From assembly GCA_947446155.1 (NCBI GenBank), contig CANFFZ010000060.1:1-11844 (forward strand): 11,844 bases of DNA, in the 5' to 3' direction. The DNA comes from Chloroflexota bacterium. Lineage in GTDB: Bacteria > Chloroflexota > Dehalococcoidia > UBA2979. Within the stretch, counting starts at the first letter, position 1, and each line of letters starts with the position of its first letter. The notes beneath the pieces were generated by a model, which saw only the letters and a list, made by a program, of their open reading frames with translations, ran no database searches and was not told the DNA's origin. Position numbers and translations under genes: made by a program. Positions 6,802 to 11,844 of the stretch are shown here, piece after piece.

Positions 6802-8640
6802 TTACAAGTCTTTGCGCGCCGAGCGACCTACCCCGAGATGCTCGCCGACGAACTCGACCACGCGCCGCGCGAGGTCCATGCGGTGCGGCAACTTCTGGAA
6901 GCCGTGCCCCTCCTCGGGGTACACCACGTACTCCACAACGCCTTCACTGCGACGCACCGTCTCCACGATCTGCTCGGACTCCTCGGGTGGTACCCGCACG
7001 TCGTGGTCACCCTGGAACACGAGCAGCGGCGTCCGGATCAGGTGCGCCTTGTGGATCGGCGAGATCGAATGCAGGAACTCCGGATCTTCGCCGTACTCGC
7101 GCGACCGATGCTTCCGACGCCACGCGCCGGTGTGCGCGAGGAACGTCTCGAAGTTCGCGATCCCGTAGAGGTCGATCGCTGCCGCCCAGCGCTCCGGCGC
7201 CTCGGTGATCGCTGCGAGCACCATGAACCCACCGTACGACCCACCCATCACCGCGATCCGCTTCGGGTCCACCTCGCCTGACCCCGCGAGCCAGTCCGCC
7301 GCCGACAGCAGATCGCGCACCGAGTCCATGCGCTTCTCCACGTCGTCCGCGTGGCTGTACTCCTTGCCATAGCCCGAGGAGCCCCGCACGTTCGGCACCA
7401 GCAGCGCCACGTCACCGCGCGCGAGGAGGTAGTGCGGCCCGGGGTACCGCCCCCAGAGCGCCGGACGGCTCTGCATCTCCGGCCCGCCATGCACGAGCAC
7501 CACACAACCGAGTGATCCATCGGTGGGCGCTTCCTCCGGCACGTAGTAGTACGCCGGGATCTCGCGCCCGTCGAAACTCGTGTAGTGGACAAGCCGAGGC
7601 TCCGGTAGCGACTCCAGCGGCAGCCCCTGCGTCTGGCTCGACGTCAGGCGCGCGACCGCACCGTCCTCCGTATCCGCCGCCCACACGTCCGGTACCGCCC
7701 GAGGCCCCTCGAACGTGAACGCCAGCGCGCGTCCGTCTGGCCGCCATGCCGGCGTGCTCGCCACGCCTCCCGACGGCTGCTCGATGGTGATCCGCCGTCC
7801 GAGGCGGGCGTCCGCTGTCACCTCGTACGCCTCGATCCGCCCGTAGCCGGCCTCGTTGACGACAACTGCGAGGCTGCCGCCATCGGGCGTCAGCGCGAGC
7901 GCCTCCAGCCCCCATTCGGGCGTCAGGAGGAACTCGCGTTCGAGCGTGTCGAGGTCGATCCGCTGCAGCCCGGCGAACTCGCGCCTGTCGTCCGCCAGCA
8001 CCAGTACCGCTCCACCCGGGTGGAAGTGCGCTTCCGTCCACTCTGAGAGGTCGTCGTGCTCGGTCAACAGTCGAGGTGCCTCGCGCCCGTCGAGGTCCAG
8101 CAACCACAGCGTGGAGTCGGCAGGCACCTCCAGGTTGGGTCGCGTGATCAGCAGCGACTTCCCGTCGGCCGAGAACGCGCCTGCCGCGTTCATCCCATCG
8201 TGCTGGAACACCAGCCGCTCCGAACCGGTCTCCACATCGAGCACATAGATGTCGAAGAACGCGCGGTCACGCCGGTTCGATCCGTACGAAAGCAGCCGCC
8301 CGTCCGCTGACCACGCGCCGAAGTTGTGGATCACCCGTGGCATCGAGGCGAGCGCGCGGGTGGTGCTGCTGGCGAGGTCGAGCAGGTGCAACTGGTACTG
8401 CTCGTCGCCGCCGTCGTCTGCCACGTACAGCAACTGGTCGTGGCCCGGCCGGAACGCGACCTGGTAGATCACGCCGCCCGTATCCGTCAGCGCCCGAGGC
8501 TCGCCACCCGAAGCGGGGACGAGCCATGCCTGCGAGACGCCGGAGCGGTTCGACCGGAACGCCACCCGTGTCCCCGTTGAGTCATACGAGGGCTGCTCAG
8601 ACACCTCGACCTGCACGAAGTCGTCCAGAGTGAAGGTCAT
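6802..8640 (-). CDS. S9 family serine peptidase (prolyl-oligopeptidase/acylaminoacyl-peptidase type)
   Basis: The 612-residue protein has the S9 two-domain plan. The N-terminal part (about 1-350) consists of TolB/PD40-like propeller repeats such as SYDSTGTRVAFRSNRSG and WRPDGRALAFTF. The alpha/beta-hydrolase domain follows, with GGSYGG (nucleophile S468), GDHDVRVP (D547) and EEGHG (H579). Such enzymes cleave short peptides or release N-terminal acylated or dipeptide units. No signal peptide is visible, so it is probably cytoplasmic. I set the start at the ATG ending at 8640, beginning MTFTLDDFVQVEV, with AGGG about seven bases upstream. An open frame extends back to 9252 but is only the antisense of the M20 gene. 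It ends in TAA. It is divergent from the M20 hydrolase across 108 bases, suggesting a shared peptide-turnover role, and lies upstream of the small membrane peptide. Confidence 0.93.
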   Translation of the reverse strand: MTFTLDDFVQVEVSEQPSYDSTGTRVAFRSNRSGVSQAWLVPASGGEPRALTDTGGVIYQVAFRPGHDQLLYVADDGGDEQYQLHLLDLASSTTRALASMPRVIHNFGAWSADGRLLSYGSNRRDRAFFDIYVLDVETGSERLVFQHDGMNAAGAFSADGKSLLITRPNLEVPADSTLWLLDLDGREAPRLLTEHDDLSEWTEAHFHPGGAVLVLADDRREFAGLQRIDLDTLEREFLLTPEWGLEALALTPDGGSLAVVVNEAGYGRIEAYEVTADARLGRRITIEQPSGGVASTPAWRPDGRALAFTFEGPRAVPDVWAADTEDGAVARLTSSQTQGLPLESLPEPRLVHYTSFDGREIPAYYYVPEEAPTDGSLGCVVLVHGGPEMQSRPALWGRYPGPHYLLARGDVALLVPNVRGSSGYGKEYSHADDVEKRMDSVRDLLSAADWLAGSGEVDPKRIAVMGGSYGGFMVLAAITEAPERWAAAIDLYGIANFETFLAHTGAWRRKHRSREYGEDPEFLHSISPIHKAHLIRTPLLVFQGDHDVRVPPEESEQIVETVRRSEGVVEYVVYPEEGHGFQKLPHRMDLARRVVEFVGEHLGVGRSARKDL

Positions 8641-8748
8641 CGCCGCGCCCTGCCTTCTGAGGCTGCCGGCCCGCCAAACCTGAGGGCACGACCGGCTTGC
8701 CGTGCGGATAGTATGCGGGCGAATCGCAAGCGTGATGGGAGCCCACCG

Positions 8749-9900
8749 ATGCCCACGGCCTACGAAAGTGCCCTCGATCGGGCCGTGCCCGGTGTGATCA
8801 CCGAGACGATCCGGATCACCGAGATCCCCGCCCCCACAGGCCGCGAGCGCACCCGTGCCCGCCACGTCTACGACCGCTTGGAGGCCATCGGCGGCTGGTC
8901 GCATCTGGAGGTCGACGGCCTTGCGAACGTCGTCGCTATCCGCAAGGGTCAGGCCGGCCGCGCGCGCCTCCTGCTCTGCGCCCACCTCGACACCGTCTTC
9001 CCAGACGCCGCGACGCCCGTCGTGCGGAGCCGAGGCATCCTCACCGGTCGAGGCGTGGGCGACAACAGCCTCGGCGTTGCGGCGATGCTCGGCGTCGCCC
9101 AGGCCATCCAGGCCACGAGGGTCACCGGTGTTGGCGACATCATCTTCGCCGCCAACGTAGGGGAGGAAGGTCGCGGCGACCTCCGCGGCGCGCGCCGCCT
9201 GGTGAAGGACTACGCGCGAGACATCGACGCCATGATCGCCATCGAGGGCCACGCCCTAAACCGCGTCCAGATGCAGGCCGTCGCCTCTCTCCGCTATGAG
9301 GTGAGCATCGAGACAGATGGCGGCCACTCGTGGAGTGCCTACGGCCGCAAGAACGCCATCGCTCTGCTGGCCCGCGCGGTCGTGGCCCTCGAACCGCTGA
9401 TGCCAGATCCGTCGGCGACCCCGAAGACCACGATGAACGTGGGCGTCATCCGAGGTGGCCGCAGCGTCAACACGATCGCCCCCGACGCCGTCTTCGAACT
9501 CGATATCCGCTCCGTCGAGCCCGCAAACGTTGACGTGTTGCTCCGCGACGTCCGCCTGGCGATGCGCGCCGCCGTCGGCGACGAGGCCGAGGTGAAGTTC
9601 AAGCGCATCGGTGCGCGGCCCGGCGGCAGCATCCCGATGGAGTCGCCGCTGGTTCGGGCCGTCCTCGGTGTCCGCAAAGCCCTCGGGCTCCCCGAGCCAG
9701 AGTTCTACGCCGGTTCCACGGATGCGAACGCCGCGCTCGGCGCCGGCTTCGCTACCACCTGCATCGGCGTCACCACGGGCGGCGAGGCGCATACCCCGCG
9801 CGAGTGGATCAACACCGCACCCATCAAGCAGGGCGTCCCCTACCTCGGCCGCTCCATCGTCGCTGCCGCCCGCCTGCCGAGGGCGACCATCCGCCGCTAA
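8749..9900 (+). CDS. M20 family metallopeptidase/amidohydrolase
   Basis: The 383-residue protein has the M20 dizinc arrangement: H79 and D81 in CAHLDTVFP, D105 in GRGVGDNSLG, the E139/E140 pair in ANVGEEGRG (general base and zinc ligand), E166 in IEGH and H348 in GGEAHTPREWI. GGHSW (H193) lies in the inserted dimerisation domain. STDANAALGAG resembles peptidase T and related members, so a peptide or acyl-amino-acid substrate is likelier than a purely biosynthetic one such as DapE. I chose ATG 8749 because GGGAG (8737-8741) sits seven bases upstream. An in-frame ATG at 8713 would add 12 basic residues without a ribosome site. There is no signal peptide, so it is cytoplasmic. It ends in TAA just before a hairpin that separates it from the convergent SDR gene. 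Confidence 0.92.
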   Translation: MPTAYESALDRAVPGVITETIRITEIPAPTGRERTRARHVYDRLEAIGGWSHLEVDGLANVVAIRKGQAGRARLLLCAHLDTVFPDAATPVVRSRGILTGRGVGDNSLGVAAMLGVAQAIQATRVTGVGDIIFAANVGEEGRGDLRGARRLVKDYARDIDAMIAIEGHALNRVQMQAVASLRYEVSIETDGGHSWSAYGRKNAIALLARAVVALEPLMPDPSATPKTTMNVGVIRGGRSVNTIAPDAVFELDIRSVEPANVDVLLRDVRLAMRAAVGDEAEVKFKRIGARPGGSIPMESPLVRAVLGVRKALGLPEPEFYAGSTDANAALGAGFATTCIGVTTGGEAHTPREWINTAPIKQGVPYLGRSIVAAARLPRATIRR

Positions 9901-9920
9901 CCGGGATCGCAGCCGGAAGA

Positions 9921-9950
9921 GCAGAGGGCGCCCGCGTGGACGCCCTCTGC
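9921..9950. terminator. Hairpin between convergent genes, probable bidirectional terminator
   Basis: GCAGAGGGCG (9921-9930) pairs perfectly over 10 bp with CGCCCTCTGC (9941-9950), with a ten-base loop. It begins 20 bases after the M20 stop and ends 22 bases from the SDR stop on the other strand. No T-run is present on either side. Confidence 0.6.
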
Positions 9951-9972
9951 GTGTCGAGCCGCCTCGACCGTC

Positions 9973-10818
9973 CTACATCCGCGAAAACCCTGACCCCGGC
10001 CGGTCGATGCCGAGGCCCTTGCCATCCGTGATCCAGCCGAACTCCTGCAGGATCTCCTGGCTGTACGTGACTCGCCCCGTCACCTTGTCGAGCGGCTCTG
10101 TCGCGAGCAGCAGCGCCGCGTTCGCCATGATCGACATCGGCTCGCGGTCAGGGTCATCGAGGCTCCTCGAGAGCCCGAAGTGGACCGTGCCTTCCGTCGC
10201 TACACCGATGCCCGGCGAGTAGCACGTCACCGAGACACCGTGCTCGTAGACCTCCTGCGCGAGGCCCTGTGTGAACCGCTCCAGCGCCGCCTTCGACGCG
10301 CCGTACATCACGCCACCGCTGGCCTTCGCGCCCGGGTAAGGCCCGCGCCCCGGCCCGATCGCGCCTACCGAGGAGATGTTCACGATCGCGCCGCCGTGCT
10401 TCGCAATCATGTCCGGCAGCACGGCCTTCGACAGCATGAACGGCCCGTGGAGGTTGACCGTAAACGCGCGCATCCAGCGGCTCGCCGGGTAGTCGACGAT
10501 CGGGATGTAGTAGTTCAGCGCCGCGTTGTTCACGAGGACGTCGATCGGCCCGAACGCCGCCTTCGCCTCTTCGACGATGCGGTTGCAGTCGTCTTCGCTC
10601 GACACGTCCGCCGTCACCGCGATTGCATCGCCGCCGAACTCACGGATTCGCCCGACCGTCCGGTCGAGCGACCCATCGAGCATGTGGTCGCCCTCGTGCA
10701 GCGTCCGGGCCGCGCACACGACGCGCGCGCCCTCCCGCGCGAACAACTCCGCGATTCCCTGTCCGATGCCCCGGCTCGCGCCCGTGACCAGCGCTACCTT
10801 GCCGTCCAACTTGCCCAT
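9973..10818 (-). CDS. Short-chain dehydrogenase/reductase (SDR), classical type
   Basis: The 281-residue protein is a classical NAD(P)-dependent SDR. TGASRGIG at 12-19 is the Rossmann glycine motif. The R-containing stretch CAARTL after the second strand favours NADP over NAD. D71 in TADVS contacts adenine, and NNAA at 97-100 is the structural motif. The catalytic tetrad is N122, S149 or S150, Y172 and K176 (MYGASK). The gap between the serine and the tyrosine is about ten residues longer than usual because of a Gly/Pro-rich insert, GPGRGPYPGAKASGG. The C-terminal region after 205 is the substrate-binding part and gives no substrate by eye. I set the start at ATG 10818, preceded by GAGGGGG, rather than a further-upstream GTG. 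It is cytoplasmic and ends in TAG. The monooxygenase gene lies 74 bases upstream on the same strand, so they may be co-transcribed. Confidence 0.93.
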   Translation of the reverse strand: MGKLDGKVALVTGASRGIGQGIAELFAREGARVVCAARTLHEGDHMLDGSLDRTVGRIREFGGDAIAVTADVSSEDDCNRIVEEAKAAFGPIDVLVNNAALNYYIPIVDYPASRWMRAFTVNLHGPFMLSKAVLPDMIAKHGGAIVNISSVGAIGPGRGPYPGAKASGGVMYGASKAALERFTQGLAQEVYEHGVSVTCYSPGIGVATEGTVHFGLSRSLDDPDREPMSIMANAALLLATEPLDKVTGRVTYSQEILQEFGWITDGKGLGIDRPGSGFSRM

Positions 10819-10892
10819 CTCGCACCCCCTCGATCTGTCCGTATGCCGCGCGCAGTGTCCCATGCGCGGGGGCCGAGGTCAGCGCGCCTCGC

Positions 10893-11844
10893 CTACGGCG
10901 TCAGCGCATCCTCGCCACCCGCAACCGCCGAAGTCTGCGCCGCCACCACCGAAGCGTGCGTCGGCGCGTCCGGTACATCCGAGGGGCGCCCGACCGCCAT
11001 CTCCCGGCGCAGCACCGGCACGATCTCGGTGCCCAGGATCTCGATCTGCTCCAGCACCGTCTCCAGCGGCAGCCCCGCGTGGTCCATCAGGAACAACTGC
11101 CGCTGGTAATGGCCGACCGAGTCGCGCATCCCCGCGTACCGCTCGATCACCTGCTGCGCGCTGCCGACGGTGAGCGGCGTCTGCTCCATGAAGTCCTCGA
11201 GTGACGGCCCACCGCCATATACCGGCGCGTGGTCGAAGTAGGGGCGGAACTCCCGGATCGCGTCCTGCGAGTTGGGGCGCACGAAGATCTGCCCGCCGAG
11301 GCCCACGATCGCCTGGTCGGCGCGCCCGTGTCCGAAGCGCTCGAACCGTTCGCGGTAGAGCGTCATCATCTGCGTCACGTGTTGCATCGGCCAGAAGATG
11401 TTGTTGTGGAAGAAGCCGTCGCCGTAGAACGCCGCCTGCTCCGCGATCTCCGGGCTGCGGATCGACCCGTGCCACACAAACGGCGGGACGCCATCGAGCG
11501 GCCGTGGTGTCGAGGTGAACCCCTCCAGTGGCGTGCGGAACTTGCCCTCCCAGTCGACGACATCCTCACGCCACAGTCGATGGAGCAGCGCATAGTTCTC
11601 GTACGCCAGCGCGATCCCGTCTCGGAGCTCTTTCCCGAACTACGGGTACACCGGCCCCATGTTGCCGCGCCCCATCATCAGGTCGACCCGGCCATCGGCC
11701 AGGTGCTGCAGCATCGCGTAGTCCTCGGCGATCTTCACCGGGTCGTTCGTCGTGATCAGCGTCGTCGCCGTCGACAGGATGATCCGCTCCGTGCGCGCCG
11801 CGATGTACCCGAGCAGCGTCGTCGGCGACGACGGCACGAACGGC
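10893..11844 (-). pseudogene. LLM class flavin-dependent monooxygenase, CE1758 type, partial, interrupted by in-frame TAG
   Basis: The N-terminus lies beyond the right edge. The visible frame starts inside the barrel with TLLGYIAARTERI and TLITTNDPVKIAEDYA, reaches GRGNMGPVYP, meets TAG at 11640-11642, and continues without a shift: FGKELRDGI, ENYALLHRLWREDVVDW, FRTPLEGFTSTPRP and FVWHGSIRSPEIAEQAA, to a TAG stop at 10893. This is the F420/FMN-dependent luciferase-like family (the CE1758 group as I know it), in which the interrupted position is normally tryptophan (VYPWFG). These enzymes oxidise or monooxygenate small organics using reduced FMN. One G-to-A change from TGG would explain the TAG. 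The conserved blocks on both sides look unspoiled. It is either a recent nonsense allele, a base error or readthrough. The tail after residue block EIVPVLRREMA is variable. The downstream SDR may share its transcript. Confidence 0.8.
11640..11642 (-). other. In-frame TAG within the LLM monooxygenase at a conserved tryptophan site
   Basis: TAG lies between GPVYP and FGKEL. Homologous sequences, from my knowledge of the family, have Trp here. The first in-frame GTG that could restart translation is at 11477, far inside the gene, so a functional downstream product is unlikely without readthrough. Confidence 0.85.

Noticed and set aside
8641..8748. Promoter TAGTAT (8709-8714) between the S9 and M20 genes
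   Set aside because: It matches the -10 consensus poorly and no -35 element lies at the right spacing.
6802..9252. 816-residue open frame giving the S9 peptidase a 204-residue N-terminal extension
   Set aside because: The extra part is antisense to the M20 hydrolase, has no domain character, and the family start MTFTLDDF at 8640 has a ribosome site.
10846..10869. Terminator between LLM and SDR
   Set aside because: The stem is only six GC pairs plus a wobble, with an eleven-base loop and no T-run. That is too weak in DNA of this composition.
1..11844. Pyrrolysine or complete reassignment of TAG to an amino acid
   Set aside because: TAG ends seven genes at the natural family C-terminus, and the frames beyond are not conserved. 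Lineages with heavy TAG recoding avoid it as a stop.
1..11844. TGA reassigned to Trp or Gly
   Set aside because: Tryptophan is written TGG throughout all genes and no other in-frame TGA is seen, so TGA 165 is an isolated event.
1..11844. CRISPR array, integrase, transposase or tRNA gene
   Set aside because: No regularly spaced repeats, recombinase motifs or cloverleaf-like sequence were seen on either strand.

Overview
The window is GC-rich, densely packed bacterial DNA with no rRNA, tRNA, CRISPR array or insertion sequence that I can see. The gene set is a PhoX/DUF839 phosphatase, a TerC protein, a class III CoA-transferase, a phytase-like esterase, an S9 peptidase, an M20 hydrolase, an SDR and a CE1758-type luciferase-like monooxygenase. 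This mix resembles Chloroflexota (Dehalococcoidia/SAR202-like) or a deep actinobacterial lineage. That placement is inference from gene content only.

Layout. 1-413 (-): 5' part of a thioredoxin-like lipoprotein whose first CXXC cysteine is an in-frame TGA followed by a SECIS-like hairpin, making it a candidate selenoprotein. 414-670: divergent intergenic region with a Pho-box-like TTAA repeat. 671-2677 (+): PhoX-family phosphatase carrying in-frame TAG codons at 701 and 2117. 2730-2756: terminator. 2781-3539 (-): TerC membrane protein. 3726-5006 (+): CaiB-type CoA-transferase with a structured leader. 5103-6587 (+): secreted, membrane-anchored phytase-like esterase, also preceded by a hairpin. 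6583-6644: long palindrome. 6661-6735 (-): a 24-residue membrane peptide. 6802-8640 (-): S9 prolyl-oligopeptidase-like enzyme, divergent from the M20 metallohydrolase at 8749-9900 (+). 9921-9950: hairpin between convergent genes. 9973-10818 (-): SDR. 10893-11844 (-): CE1758-type flavin-dependent monooxygenase, broken by an in-frame TAG at 11640 and cut by the window edge.

How the genes work together. PhoX and the phytase-like protein are both predicted exported phosphoesterase-type enzymes, and a possible Pho box precedes PhoX, so phosphate scavenging is a plausible theme for the left half. The right half is general catabolism: peptide hydrolysis (S9, M20) and oxidoreductases (SDR, LLM). The CoA-transferase could feed acyl-CoA catabolism.

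The main point of interest is stop-codon behaviour. There are four in-frame nonsense codons in otherwise intact, frame-preserved genes: one TGA at a redox cysteine, and three TAG. At the same time, TAG ends 7 of 9 genes and TGA ends none. The TGA case has the best independent support for recoding as selenocysteine. The TAG cases could be mutations, base errors or readthrough.
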